A DNA stretch of 56,378 nucleotides from Cytophagia bacterium (GTDB taxonomy: Bacteria; Bacteroidota; Bacteroidia; Cytophagales; Microscillaceae): contig RDZP01000004.1 of assembly GCA_004294005.1 (NCBI GenBank), forward strand, positions 1 to 56,378, written 5' to 3'. A model generated the notes under the pieces. It did no database searches, was not told where the DNA came from, and was given only the letters and a program-made list of their open reading frames with translations. The translations under genes were made by a program, and so were the position numbers. Below are positions 28,579 through 39,484 of the stretch, piece by piece (the first letter of the stretch is position 1; each line of letters opens with the position of its first letter).

Positions 28579-29271
28579 TTAAGGCAGCTCAACTAATTTA
28601 AAACCTTGTCCATGCACGTTGATTATCTGTATTTTATCATCTTCTTTTAAAAATTTTCTTAATTTTGTGATATATACATCCATACTCCTCGCATTAAAAT
28701 AACTGTCATTTTTCCATATTTTTTTGAGCGTGAAGCTTCTGTCAAGTGTTTGATTTTTAGATTCACATAACATTTTTAGTAATTCTGCTTCTTTTGAGGT
28801 TAGTTTTTGTTCTGATTCTCCGATGCTTAATTTATGTTGTATATAATCAAATTGATATTTTCCAATTTTGAATATATCTGTTTCAATATCATCATCAACC
28901 TTATTTGTTCTTCTTAAAATTGCTTGCATACGCAATAATAACTCTTCCATTCTAAAAGGTTTTGTCATATAATCATCAGCACCAATTTTTAGACCGTGAA
29001 TTGTATCTTCTTTCATTGCTCTTGCTGTTAGAAATAAAATAGGAATATGCTTATTATTTTGTCTTACTCTTTCTGCTAAAGAAAATCCGTCTAATTTTGG
29101 AAGCATTACATCAAAAATACAGAAATCAAATTCATTATTTTGAAAATTATTCCAGCCTTCTTCACCATCTCGGCTCAATAAAGTTGGATAACCTTTTATT
29201 TCTAAATATTCACTAAGTAATTCACCTAAATTTTTATCATCTTCTACCAAAAGAACTCTGATATTTTCCAT
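28579..29271 (-). CDS. OmpR-family response regulator transcription factor (no adjacent kinase)
   Basis: Receiver DVMLPKLDGFSLAERVR...LTARAM...KIGADDYMTKPF and winged-helix SKEAELLKMLC...RSFTLKKIW...SMDVYITKLRKFL. Confidence 0.93.
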   Translation of the reverse strand: MENIRVLLVEDDKNLGELLSEYLEIKGYPTLLSRDGEEGWNNFQNNEFDFCIFDVMLPKLDGFSLAERVRQNNKHIPILFLTARAMKEDTIHGLKIGADDYMTKPFRMEELLLRMQAILRRTNKVDDDIETDIFKIGKYQFDYIQHKLSIGESEQKLTSKEAELLKMLCESKNQTLDRSFTLKKIWKNDSYFNARSMDVYITKLRKFLKEDDKIQIINVHGQGFKLVELP

Positions 29272-29760
29272 TGTTGTTATTGTTTTTTTTGTTATATGGG
29301 AAATGTTAAATTTCTGTTTATAAAATTTAGTATGAAAATTATCGAAAAATTACATATTTTTTTCTAAAATATGTGTTACTTTAAAAATTTTGTCTAAATA
29401 TGAAAGCCATTAAAAATTGTATAATTTTTAATAATATACATTATTTCAATAAAAAACTATAATTTGTATATTTTATAATCATATATTGTTTTTTTTAGCA
29501 TTTATATAATTTTTGATTTTATTATTTATTTCTATTGAATTTTTAAGAATACACGAAAATTTTACGGTATCAAAATGAAAAAAATAATTAAATAAAATAA
29601 AAAAGATATTTACAATTATATTTTTTATTATTTTTTGTTTTGTCATTCCAAAAAAATAAACTAACTTCGCACTTTGAAAAAGTTAAAGTTAGTTAAAGAT
29701 TTTATATTATTGATAAAAGAGGACTAATTTTGCAAATCATTTATCAGTTTACTATATACA

Positions 29761-32700
29761 ATGGAAATTAAAAACCGTCTTCATTTTAAATTCTTAAACA
29801 ATGTTTTGGGTTGGGTAGCCTTTGCGATAGCCACCTTTGTTTATTTGCTGACAGTAGAACGTACAGCCAGTTTTTGGGATTGTGGTGAATTTATTGCTTG
29901 TGCGTATAAATTACAAGTACCTCACCCGCCGGGCGCACCTTTCTTTTTATTGATTGGGCGTATGTTTTCTCTCTTGGCAGGTTCAGATGTTACACAAGTA
30001 GCATTTTGGATAAACGTGTCTTCTGCTTTGGCAAGTGGGTTTACAATTTTGTTTTTATTTTGGACAATTACTTTATTTGGTGTAAAATTATTCGCCCATC
30101 AAAAAATAGAAAAATTAACTGATTATCAAACTATATTATTGCTTTTAGCAGGTACTATCGGCAGTTTGAGTTATGCTTTTACAGATTCTTTTTGGTTTTC
30201 AGCTGTAGAAGCAGAGGTATATGCATTGTCATCTTTCTTTGCCGCTTTGGTAATTTGGGCAGTATTAAAATGGGAAGTTATCGAAGATAAAAGACGAGGA
30301 AATCAATGGCTAATTTTAATTGCTTATATTGTTGGACTTTCAACAGGTATTCACTTGTTAAACTTAGTAACTTTGCCTGCTCTCACCTTGATATATTACT
30401 ATAAAAATTATAAAAAACCAAGTGTTATTGGCGTTTTTGTTTCAATGGCTATTGGTGTTGCATTGGTTTTATTGATAATGGAAGGTGTTATTGCTGGTTT
30501 GCCTACCATTGCAGGTAATATTGAAATTTTATTTATTAATAGTTTTAGTTTGCCTGTAGGTTCGGGTATTATCTTTTTTATTGTTTGTTTGGTCGGTGGT
30601 TTGACTTATTTGGTGCATTATTCATCACAAAAAAACAAAGTTGTATTGAATACTGCGGTTTTGAGTGTTATTTTTATTTTGATTGGTTATGCCACTTATG
30701 GTATCGTAGCCATTAGAGCAAATTATAATACGCCTATCAATGAAAATGACCCAAGTGATATTCTAAAATTTGTTTCTTATCTCAAACGTGAACAATACGG
30801 AAGTCGTCCTTTGTTGTACGGACCAAGTTTTGCCTCTGATGTGCAAAGAACTGAAAGTGGACAAGTTGTCAAAAATTATAAAGGTGCAGTATATCGTTTT
30901 GTAAAAGAAAAAGGAAAATATGAAATTTATGATAAAAAAGAAGAGTATGTTTACGAAGATAATTTGGTTTTACCTCGTATTTATAGCAGAAGTGATAATC
31001 ATAAAGAATTATATTTGGAAAGACTTTATGGTGCAGACCAAGTGCAAAGCATTACACAACAACTAAGAGAAGGTACTTTTAAGCCAACTATGACCGATAA
31101 TCTCAAATTTATGTTTGATTATCAAATGGGACACATGTATTGGCGTTATTTTATGTGGAATTTTGTCAGTCGTGAAAGTGATAATGACGGAGCAGGTCCG
31201 ATTGCTTGGCTCAGTCAAAAAGATTTACCAAAATCAATCACTACCAATAAAGCACACAACAATTATTATAGTCTTCCATTAATCTTAGGTTTGATAGGTT
31301 TGTTTTTCTGTGCTTTAAAATCACGTAAAACGCTATTAATTACAAGTTTATTATTTTTGATGACAGGTTTAGCATTAGTAGTTTATCTTAATTCTCCACC
31401 TGTGGAGCCACGCGAGAGAGATTATATTTATGTAGGTTCGTTTTATGCTTTTGCTATTTGGATTGGTTTTGCGATGATTGCTTTGCCCGAAATATTGACT
31501 ATGTTTTTTCAAAAAAGATATGAAGGATATGCAACCGCTCAAAATGCTAATCCTTTAGGTAATTATTCGAGAAATGTAAGTATAGGTGTTAGTGTTATTT
31601 TGGGTGTATCATGTGTTGCTCTTTTATTATTCCAAAATTATGATGACCATAATCGCTCTAATCGTTATCATTCTATTGATTCAGCAAAAAATTTATTAGA
31701 ATCTTGCGCTCCTAATGCGATTATTTTTACAGGCGGTGATAATGATACTTTTCCACTTTGGTATGTGCAAGAAGTAGAAGGTTTTAGAACTGATGTGAGA
31801 GTTTGTAATTTGAGTTTATTGGGTACAGATTGGTACATTGACCAAATGAAAAGACCTACTTATAAATCACAAGCATTGCCTTTATCATTAAAACAAGATA
31901 GATATTTGCCAGGTAGAAATGAAAGTATTTTGTTCCCAACAGTCTATAGATTAAAGACCAATTTGTCAGACAAACAACTCAAAGAAATGTCGGAAGGTGG
32001 TATGAATATCAAAACTTACCTCAAACTTATCAATAACAATGATGAACGCATTAATGCTATTATCGAAGGTTCTGATGAAGGAGTTACAATTTTACCAAGT
32101 AAAAAATTATACTATCAATTTGATAGAGAAAACGCAAAAAAAATCTTTAATATCAGTGCTGAAAAAGATAGTTTGTTAAAAGACTATTTGTTGTGGGATA
32201 TAAAAGCGAACGAAATCAACAAAGCAGAATTGATGGTTTTGGATATGATTGCTCAAAATGAATGGAAAAGACCAATTTATTTTTCTTCTACTTTAGGAAG
32301 TTCAAGTTATATGGGCTTAAAAGAATATATGCGTTTGGAAGGCTTAGCTTACAGATTAATGCCTTACAAAATACCTGGTGCTACTGATGGTTTTGTGGAT
32401 ACACAACTAATGCAAGAAAATATGATGAAAAAATTTCATTGGAGAGAATTAAACAATCCCAATGCTTATTATTATGAAACCTATTTTCAATTTGTATTAA
32501 ACTTAAGAAATTCATTTGCAAAATTAGGTTTGGCTTTATTGAACGAAGGTAAAAAAGAAGAAGCAAAAAAAGTCGCTTTGTTTTGTTTAGAAAAAATCCC
32601 TGATAAATCTATTCCTTATGATATTTATACGCCACGATTAATAGGTGTATTGATGGAAGCAGGTAAGGAGAAAAAAGCAATGGAAATTGCTAATATTTTG

Positions 32701-32883
32701 TTACAAAGAGCAAACGAAGATTTAGAATTTTATATCAATCATCGTCCTTCTTTTGAGCAAGTGATACAAACACAGTTGGCAATTTTAAGTCAATTAACAT
32801 CTGTAATGCAAGAAGCAGGAAAAAAAGAAGATGCAAAAAGATTTGAATCTACTTTGAAAAGACATTATGATAAAATAAAATAA
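29761..32883 (+). CDS. DUF2723 multi-pass membrane protein (glycosyltransferase-like)
   Basis: TVERTASFWDCGEFIACAYKLQVPHPPGAPFFLLIGRMF; many TM helices; SPPVEPRERDYIYVGSFYAFAIWIG. Confidence 0.9.
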   Translation: MEIKNRLHFKFLNNVLGWVAFAIATFVYLLTVERTASFWDCGEFIACAYKLQVPHPPGAPFFLLIGRMFSLLAGSDVTQVAFWINVSSALASGFTILFLFWTITLFGVKLFAHQKIEKLTDYQTILLLLAGTIGSLSYAFTDSFWFSAVEAEVYALSSFFAALVIWAVLKWEVIEDKRRGNQWLILIAYIVGLSTGIHLLNLVTLPALTLIYYYKNYKKPSVIGVFVSMAIGVALVLLIMEGVIAGLPTIAGNIEILFINSFSLPVGSGIIFFIVCLVGGLTYLVHYSSQKNKVVLNTAVLSVIFILIGYATYGIVAIRANYNTPINENDPSDILKFVSYLKREQYGSRPLLYGPSFASDVQRTESGQVVKNYKGAVYRFVKEKGKYEIYDKKEEYVYEDNLVLPRIYSRSDNHKELYLERLYGADQVQSITQQLREGTFKPTMTDNLKFMFDYQMGHMYWRYFMWNFVSRESDNDGAGPIAWLSQKDLPKSITTNKAHNNYYSLPLILGLIGLFFCALKSRKTLLITSLLFLMTGLALVVYLNSPPVEPRERDYIYVGSFYAFAIWIGFAMIALPEILTMFFQKRYEGYATAQNANPLGNYSRNVSIGVSVILGVSCVALLLFQNYDDHNRSNRYHSIDSAKNLLESCAPNAIIFTGGDNDTFPLWYVQEVEGFRTDVRVCNLSLLGTDWYIDQMKRPTYKSQALPLSLKQDRYLPGRNESILFPTVYRLKTNLSDKQLKEMSEGGMNIKTYLKLINNNDERINAIIEGSDEGVTILPSKKLYYQFDRENAKKIFNISAEKDSLLKDYLLWDIKANEINKAELMVLDMIAQNEWKRPIYFSSTLGSSSYMGLKEYMRLEGLAYRLMPYKIPGATDGFVDTQLMQENMMKKFHWRELNNPNAYYYETYFQFVLNLRNSFAKLGLALLNEGKKEEAKKVALFCLEKIPDKSIPYDIYTPRLIGVLMEAGKEKKAMEIANILLQRANEDLEFYINHRPSFEQVIQTQLAILSQLTSVMQEAGKKEDAKRFESTLKRHYDKIK

Positions 32884-32902
32884 TTTTTTTATCTTGCTGA
32901 CA

Positions 32903-32947
32903 AAATCCTTCAATTCTCTTAAAAAAAGAAATTGAAGGATTTTTTTT
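32903..32947 (+). terminator. Intrinsic terminator
   Basis: AATCCTTCAATT...AAATTGAAGGATTTTTTTT. Confidence 0.85.
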
Positions 32948-33022
32948 GAAAATCTATCATAAATTGAACTATAAAATTATCGTAATAAAAATTAAAAAAT
33001 AGTAAAATTACAGTTTTTTTTT

Positions 33023-33030
33023 TATCTTTG
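33023..33030 (+). promoter_or_regulatory. Bacteroidota -7 element
   Basis: TATCTTTG(CA) upstream of the antiporter gene; no clear -33 TTTG. Confidence 0.45.
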
Positions 33031-33100
33031 CATAATCAATAAACATAATACTTTATATTTTTGTTAAAAATGATAGACTTTATTATGATTGACTAACAAT

Positions 33101-34981
33101 ATGCAACAGCTTTCACATCACGAACTCATTGTGTTTTTTCTACAATTAAGCATTATGCTTTTGGTAGGAAAAATATTTGGGGAAATTGCTAAAAAATTTA
33201 AACAACCTGCGGTTGTTGGTGAGATTTTAGCGGGCATTTGCTTAGGTCCAACTTTATTAGGTGCTTTTTCCCCTACTATCTTTCAATATTTATTCCCATC
33301 TGTTGGCAGCAGCCCCGTTGTTTTGCATGGTTTAACAACACTTTCAGTCATTTTATTATTACTCATTTCTGGTTTAGAGGTCGAATTAGCATTGGTTTTT
33401 AAGTTAGGAAAACGTGCTATTTTTACAAGTATTATTGGAGGAGTGATTCCTTTTGTGATAGGTGTAATGAGTTTTGTATTGTTTCCAAGTTTCTTTAATG
33501 TACCCGAACAACACGAATTTGTATTTATGTTGTTTTTAGGGACAGCATTGGCAATTAGTGCCTTGCCCGTGATAGCAAGAACTTTGATGGACTTAGGTAT
33601 TTTTAAATCAGCCTTAGGTATGATGATTATTGCTTCAGCGATGATAGATGATTTTGCGGGTTGGATTATTTTTTCTGTTGTTTTAGGTTTGATGAAGCAT
33701 GATGGTACTACTTCGTGGTTGTTTACGATGTTGGCAGCATTATCTTTTGCAGGTTTTATGATAACGATTGGTAGGCGTGCTTTAGATAAAATATTACCTT
33801 TAATCAATCAATACGTATCTTTTCCGGGTGGCATTTTATCTTTTGCAATCACTTTATCGTTTTTAGGGGCGGCTTTTACAGAAGCCATTGGTATTCATGC
33901 TGTTTTTGGTGCATTTATTGTCGGGGTTGCTTTGGGTGATTCTATTCATTTTAGTAGAAAAACAAAAGAAATTATACACGATTTTGTTACTAATATTTTT
34001 GCACCTTTATTTTTTGTTTCTATTGGTTTGAAAATTAATTTTGTCGATAATTTTCAACTTCCTTTGGTGCTTTTGATTATTTTTATTGCCTTTTTTGGAA
34101 AAGTAATTGGTGCAGGTTTGGGTGCTTATCTCAATGGATTTACTTGGAGAGAATCAGCAGCAGTTGGTTTTGGACTCAATGCAAGAGGGGCAATGGAAAT
34201 CATATTAGCAACTTTAGCATTGCAGGCAGGCGTGATTGATAAGCCTTTATTTGTGGCATTGGTGGTAATGGCATTGGTTACAAGTATGACAAGTGGTTAT
34301 TTAATGAAATTGGTAATGCCAGATTTGGGTACAAAAAATCAAGAAGCAAATGGTATTATTATTTTTGGGGATAACGAAATTACACAATTTTTAATTCAAT
34401 TTTTGAGTAAAAATAAAGTACCAATTTTATTGACTGATATTTATAAAAATAGATTAACACAAACCAAACTCGACTCAAATGCTTCGTTTCAAGGCGAAAT
34501 ATTAGACAAAGGTATTCTTGATAGATTAGATTTAAGTAGATATGGACGATTTTTGGCAATGAGTGAAAATGAGCAAACGAATTTAGAAGCTATCAAATTG
34601 TTTGGATACGAAATAGGAGAACACAAGGTTTATAGATTGATTAGCAAACAAGAATCACAATCTTTGAATATTTCATTAGAAGAAAACATATTATTTTTAG
34701 GCAAATATTGGCATTATCATACGCTTAAACGTATTTTTAGTAAAAACCCTGATGTTGATAGTATAGAATTTGTAGATTGGGAAAGTCTTATTGATTTTAT
34801 GACTATTGTTCATAATCCAAAATATATTATTCCTTTGTTTTGGAAAGATACTCATCAAGTTATTCACCCAATTTCTTCTAAAGACTTAGAATCAGAAAAA
34901 AATATTACTTTATTTTATGTTGATATTACCAAAAATATTATTCCTAAATCTATAAAGCCTTTGCAGCTTAAACGCACCTAA
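33101..34981 (+). CDS. CPA2-family cation:proton antiporter with C-terminal TrkA-N-like domain
   Basis: GEILAGICLGPTLLG, GFGLNARGAMEIILATLALQAGVI, then IIIFGDNEITQFLIQFLSKNKVPILLTD. Confidence 0.9.
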   Translation: MQQLSHHELIVFFLQLSIMLLVGKIFGEIAKKFKQPAVVGEILAGICLGPTLLGAFSPTIFQYLFPSVGSSPVVLHGLTTLSVILLLLISGLEVELALVFKLGKRAIFTSIIGGVIPFVIGVMSFVLFPSFFNVPEQHEFVFMLFLGTALAISALPVIARTLMDLGIFKSALGMMIIASAMIDDFAGWIIFSVVLGLMKHDGTTSWLFTMLAALSFAGFMITIGRRALDKILPLINQYVSFPGGILSFAITLSFLGAAFTEAIGIHAVFGAFIVGVALGDSIHFSRKTKEIIHDFVTNIFAPLFFVSIGLKINFVDNFQLPLVLLIIFIAFFGKVIGAGLGAYLNGFTWRESAAVGFGLNARGAMEIILATLALQAGVIDKPLFVALVVMALVTSMTSGYLMKLVMPDLGTKNQEANGIIIFGDNEITQFLIQFLSKNKVPILLTDIYKNRLTQTKLDSNASFQGEILDKGILDRLDLSRYGRFLAMSENEQTNLEAIKLFGYEIGEHKVYRLISKQESQSLNISLEENILFLGKYWHYHTLKRIFSKNPDVDSIEFVDWESLIDFMTIVHNPKYIIPLFWKDTHQVIHPISSKDLESEKNITLFYVDITKNIIPKSIKPLQLKRT

Positions 34982-35022
34982 AACTTAATATTTTTTAATT
35001 ATTCTATTCCTGTATTTTTCTT

Positions 35023-35113
35023 AAATCCGCGTTGTTTACATCAGTTTCATCAGCGTTCTGTGGTTTTTGGAACGCGGATAATGCTGATTTTCAAACGCGG
35101 ATTTTATTTTTTT
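35023..35113. repeat. Dispersed palindromic repeat (ATCCGCGTT family), copy 1
   Basis: AAATCCGCGTTGTTTACATCAGTTTCATCAGCGTTCTGTGGTTTTTGGAACGCGGATAATGCTGATTTTCAAACGCGGATTTTATTTT; outer AAATCCGCGTT/AACGCGGATTT and inner ATCAGC/GCTGAT, GCGTTC/GAACGC inverted repeats; second copy at 39485-39581. Confidence 0.8.
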
Positions 35114-35131
35114 AACTATTCATAAACAATG

Positions 35132-36052
35132 TTAATTTTCTTTTTTTTCAATTTCACTTCTGATTTTCTGTAAAATTTTTTCTGCTTCAATCAAATGAAG
35201 AATACTTTTTTGTTTGATGGCTTTTGTCAAAAATACATTAATATCTTTTTGTGTTTGTTTGATATGTATTTCAATGTTATCAACAGGTTTTTTTGTTAAT
35301 TCTTTTTGTATTTCTGCCAATGTTTGCCCTTCTGCTAATTTTTTTCCAATTTCTAATAATGTTTCATCACTTTCATCTGCCAAAAGTAGAATAGCATTTT
35401 TGGTGATGGATATTATTTTATTAAGGATATTCCAACGCAATTCATCATTCTCAAAAGTAATTTTATTCAAAGTTACAGCATATTTATTATCTCTGATAAT
35501 GGTTGGTTCGGATACTTTATGAATTTCTGCTAACTTTTCGGCAGTAGATTTTGCAGGCGTATCAGGATTTCTCTCAATTGTAAATTGATTTTGTCCTACT
35601 TTTTTCTTTTCTCTTGCATATTGCATTCCTCTCAAATATGATTTTGTATCATCAGTTACATTTCTTTTTCCTAACTGATTATTCAACATCCAATCTTTTG
35701 CACTATCAGCATCAGGAAATTTCACCAAATAAACATTGAACCTTACAGAGTTTTCTTGACAAATTTTGTATCTATTGTGTCCGTCAATCAAAATATATTC
35801 AGTTTCTTTATCCCACAAAACTAAACTATCTCTACAACCATCAGCAACGATATTTTCTTCTAATTTTTTATATTCATCGGCCGAGAGTGGGGGAATAAGC
35901 GACTTAAATTCTTCCTTAATGGTAATTTTTTTATCAAAATCTGAATCTTTCGCAATATTTACCTCCTCTTTTGTTTCTATCTTTGGCGGTGTAACTCCCG
36001 CTAACAAATTATCGAGTATATTTGCTCTATGGCTTTTTTTATTATTTCCCAT
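35132..36052 (-). CDS. parB: ParB-like partition/nuclease-domain protein (plasmid-type)
   Basis: ParB N-domain YILIDGHNRYKICQENSVRFNVYLVKFPDADSAKDWMLNNQLGKRNV; adjacent ParA. Confidence 0.85.
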   Translation of the reverse strand: MGNNKKSHRANILDNLLAGVTPPKIETKEEVNIAKDSDFDKKITIKEEFKSLIPPLSADEYKKLEENIVADGCRDSLVLWDKETEYILIDGHNRYKICQENSVRFNVYLVKFPDADSAKDWMLNNQLGKRNVTDDTKSYLRGMQYAREKKKVGQNQFTIERNPDTPAKSTAEKLAEIHKVSEPTIIRDNKYAVTLNKITFENDELRWNILNKIISITKNAILLLADESDETLLEIGKKLAEGQTLAEIQKELTKKPVDNIEIHIKQTQKDINVFLTKAIKQKSILHLIEAEKILQKIRSEIEKKEN

Positions 36053-36058
36053 TTTTTG

Positions 36059-36799
36059 TTATTGGATAAGTGTTAAAATTTCTTTGGCTAATGCGTCATA
36101 ATCTTTTGCACCTTGACTTGATTTATCATAAGTAAAAATATCTTTTGCGGCGGCGGTTGCTTCTGCTAAAGTAATATTTTGTTTTATCATTGTTTCAAAA
36201 ACCTGTCCGCCATATATTTTTCTAATACTATCAGCAACGTCTTTTCTAAATATTGTATTATTAAGTTGTGTAATTAACATACCAATAATAGAAAGACTTG
36301 TGTTCAAATTTTCTTTTAATTTTTCAATCAAATCAAAAATGGTTTGTAAACCTTTGACCGCCAAAAATTCAGCTTGCACTGCAATAATTACCTTATCAGA
36401 AGCAATCAAAGCGTTCAAAGGTAAAATACTTAGACTTGGTGGACAATCAATCAAAATAAAATCATATTTTCCTTGTATTTCTTTTAATCTTTTTTTCAAA
36501 CGAAAATAACCATTCACATCAGATTGTAAACGCAATTCTGCTTCTGATAAATCTAAATCTGCAGGAATAATATCAAAATTTTTTGCTAATTGATAAATAG
36601 GCAAAGCAATATCTTCACACAAAACGTGAAATGTATTAAAGTCAGGACTTTCAATGCCTGCACATTGAGAAAGATTGGCTTGTGGATCGAGGTCAATCAA
36701 AAGCACTTTTTTATCTGCCAAACTTAAAGCTTTTCCTAAATTGATAGTAGTAGTAGTTTTACCTACGCCTCCTTTGTGGTTGATAATGGAAATAATCAT
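36059..36799 (-). CDS. parA: ParA-family partition ATPase
   Basis: Deviant Walker A NHKGGVGKTTTTINLGKAL; VLLIDLDPQANLSQCAG; FILIDCPPSLSILPLNAL. Confidence 0.93.
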   Translation of the reverse strand: MIISIINHKGGVGKTTTTINLGKALSLADKKVLLIDLDPQANLSQCAGIESPDFNTFHVLCEDIALPIYQLAKNFDIIPADLDLSEAELRLQSDVNGYFRLKKRLKEIQGKYDFILIDCPPSLSILPLNALIASDKVIIAVQAEFLAVKGLQTIFDLIEKLKENLNTSLSIIGMLITQLNNTIFRKDVADSIRKIYGGQVFETMIKQNITLAEATAAAKDIFTYDKSSQGAKDYDALAKEILTLIQ

Positions 36800-36861
36800 A
36801 TTTTTTGTTTTTACAAAATTTTAAAAAAAACGTCAATTTTGTTTTTTTATTATTTTTTTGT

Positions 36862-38223
36862 TTATTTATTGACTTGTGTTTGATTTTTTTCTACCAACTG
36901 ATTGATAAAATAAACAACTAATCCTAATAAAACTACGCCTAATGCAACCAAAGATGGAATAGTTCTATCTTTATCTGTCAATAAATAATACATAGTCCAG
37001 CCTGTTGCCATTAAAAATATAAGTGGCGTAATCGGATAGCCCCAAGTTTTATATACTCTTTCGGCTTTTGGTGCTTTGAAACGCATCACAAATACACCCA
37101 AAACAGTCGAAAAAGTAAAAATATCTAAGGTAAATGCTATTGCATATAAAATAGTATTAAATTGAGCTGTCAAAAGTAAAATAATTGAAATCGAAGACTG
37201 AATAAAAATTGCTAAAACAGGAATACCTTTTTTATTTTTAGTAGCCAAAAAATTCAATGATTTAATATCCTCACCCATTGCTTGCATTACTCTTGGTCCC
37301 GCAAAAATCATAGCACTAATCGAAGAAACCAATAACAAAGCAATCATTCCTGCCATCGTAGCCGCACCTGCATTCCCCAAAAATTGTTGAGCAGAAAGAT
37401 AACCTACTTCTAAAGGTCGTCCATTTCCTTTAATATTTTTTAATTGTTCTGTTGCATAAGTATCCACAGGTAAAGTGTAAAGAAATACAAAATTTAATAA
37501 TAAATAAGCAACCATTACAATCAAAGTGCCTGTAATCAAAGCACGTGGCACATTAATACGTGGATTTTCTATTTCGTTTGCCAAATATGCCGCCGCATTC
37601 CAACCTGAATAAGCAAAAGAAACAAAAGCCAAATTGACCGCAAAACCTGCACTAAATATAAGTGTCCAATCTCCTTCTTTGGGCGTAATTTGTATGGGTT
37701 GTGGTGTTTGTGTAAAAAACAATCCACCAAAAATAAAACCTATAATCAAAACAACTTTCACAGCCGTTGAATATTGTTGAAAAATACTACCAATGCCTAC
37801 ATCTGTGGCGTGTATCAAGGAAATCAAAACAATAACACTAATCGCTATCACTTGCGGAGGCAGGGCAATAATGGTAGAGGCATAACTTCCTAATGCTACG
37901 GCAGCCATTGCCACAGGAGCAGAAAAACCAACTGTTGCTGAAATCCAACCTGAAAGAAAACCAAAAGCAGGGTGATAAGTATTAGACAAATAATTGTATT
38001 CACCACCCGAACGAGGAAATAATGCCGCCATTTCTCCATAACTCAAAGCACCACATATCGCCACTACTCCACCCACTACCCAAAGCATTAACAAAGGAAA
38101 AACTGAAGCAGTACCCAAAGCTTGATACCCTAAACTTGTAAAAACACCTGCACCAACCATATTAGCGACCACAATCGTAACTGCAGTACGAAATGTAACT
38201 TGTTTTGTAGTATTATTTTGCAT
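36862..38223 (-). CDS. APC-family amino acid permease
   Basis: TVVANMVGAGVFTSLGYQALG, PRSGGEYNYLSNTYHPAFGFLSGW, 12-TM-type pattern. Confidence 0.9.
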   Translation of the reverse strand: MQNNTTKQVTFRTAVTIVVANMVGAGVFTSLGYQALGTASVFPLLMLWVVGGVVAICGALSYGEMAALFPRSGGEYNYLSNTYHPAFGFLSGWISATVGFSAPVAMAAVALGSYASTIIALPPQVIAISVIVLISLIHATDVGIGSIFQQYSTAVKVVLIIGFIFGGLFFTQTPQPIQITPKEGDWTLIFSAGFAVNLAFVSFAYSGWNAAAYLANEIENPRINVPRALITGTLIVMVAYLLLNFVFLYTLPVDTYATEQLKNIKGNGRPLEVGYLSAQQFLGNAGAATMAGMIALLLVSSISAMIFAGPRVMQAMGEDIKSLNFLATKNKKGIPVLAIFIQSSISIILLLTAQFNTILYAIAFTLDIFTFSTVLGVFVMRFKAPKAERVYKTWGYPITPLIFLMATGWTMYYLLTDKDRTIPSLVALGVVLLGLVVYFINQLVEKNQTQVNK

Positions 38224-38289
38224 ATTTTTTAGAATTAAATAATAGTTTACTTTTTAGAAGTTGCAAAAATAAAGTATTTTTTTGAAAAA

Positions 38290-39396
38290 TTAGTTTAATT
38301 GTTTATAATATTTCATTTTTCTATCTTTTAATAACTCAGGATGAAAAATTGCCAACATATCCGCTAACACTTCTTGAGGATTGATAATACTTGTAAGCCA
38401 ATAATCTGCATTATAATTATAGATTTTTTTATTTTGATAGGCTGAAAAATTCCCTAACCTTTGGTCTATAGTGATGATTTCTTTCAAAGTCTTGGCTTGT
38501 CCAACATTCAACCAAATAGCTGCATTTTTGGATTTTGTATATACATTTTCGATGGAAGTAGGAACAGAAGCCGTATTGTCATTGTCTTTTGCAATAAAAT
38601 CGCCTCCTGCATCAGCAATAAATTGAGCCATATAACTTTTTCCACCTGCCAAATACCAAGTTCCTTTAAAAGGTATATCAGTTAATACACTTATATTTTT
38701 TATTTTTTTTTGAGCAATCTTTTTAATTTGATTGTATTCATTTTTTATATTATCAAAAATTGTATTGACTTCTTTTTCGGTTTCAAACAACAAACCAAAT
38801 ATTTTTACCCATTCTGCGCGCCCAAGTGGATGCGTTTCTAACCAATCATTGTTTAAAATAGTTTGAATATTTAATTTTTGTAATGTTTTTAATTGGTCTA
38901 TATCACTTGTGTTACTTGTTATCACTACCTCAGGTTGTAGTGCGACTATTTTTTCTTTTGCAGATGCGTCAGAAGTACCAATATCTATTATTTTTTTGTC
39001 TTGAATCAGTTTTTCCCATTTAGAATCTTTCAAAAAATTACCTTCAGTTACTCCCACAATACTTTGACTTTGGTTAAGTTTATCGATACAAGCCAAATGT
39101 GTATGCGAAAATACAACTATTTTTTTGACAGGAGTGCGGATAATACGTTGGGTTGGAAGTTGTTGATTGTCTATTTTTATATTTTTAGGTACGAAAGCAT
39201 AGAGAATACTATCTTTTCTTTCTTTGATGTAAACGGTTAATAATTGATAATTTTTAAACTTTTGAATTTTAAATGCAGGTTTAAAATCTAATTTTTCGGT
39301 AATAGATGTGTATTGATTTTCTTTTATGGTTGTATTTTTTTCTTGACAATTAGACAATAAAAAAATAGAAAGGAAGATAAAAATGTAAAATTTCAT
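38290..39396 (-). CDS. BtuF/FhuD-like periplasmic-binding lipoprotein
   Basis: Lipobox IFLLSNC; VVFSHTHLACIDKLNQSQSIVGVT, IDIGTSDASAKEKIVALQPEVVITS. Confidence 0.85.
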   Translation of the reverse strand: MKFYIFIFLSIFLLSNCQEKNTTIKENQYTSITEKLDFKPAFKIQKFKNYQLLTVYIKERKDSILYAFVPKNIKIDNQQLPTQRIIRTPVKKIVVFSHTHLACIDKLNQSQSIVGVTEGNFLKDSKWEKLIQDKKIIDIGTSDASAKEKIVALQPEVVITSNTSDIDQLKTLQKLNIQTILNNDWLETHPLGRAEWVKIFGLLFETEKEVNTIFDNIKNEYNQIKKIAQKKIKNISVLTDIPFKGTWYLAGGKSYMAQFIADAGGDFIAKDNDNTASVPTSIENVYTKSKNAAIWLNVGQAKTLKEIITIDQRLGNFSAYQNKKIYNYNADYWLTSIINPQEVLADMLAIFHPELLKDRKMKYYKQLN

Positions 39397-39484
39397 GATT
39401 TTTTTTTAAGATGTAATACAAAATAAAACTAAAAAAATGATAAATACAAATATTTTTAATTTTAATCTTGTTCTTAGAAAAAGT

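Noticed and set aside
28579-29271. Orphan OmpR-type response regulator as unusual
   Set aside because: Orphan regulators are common, and its kinase may be elsewhere in the genome.
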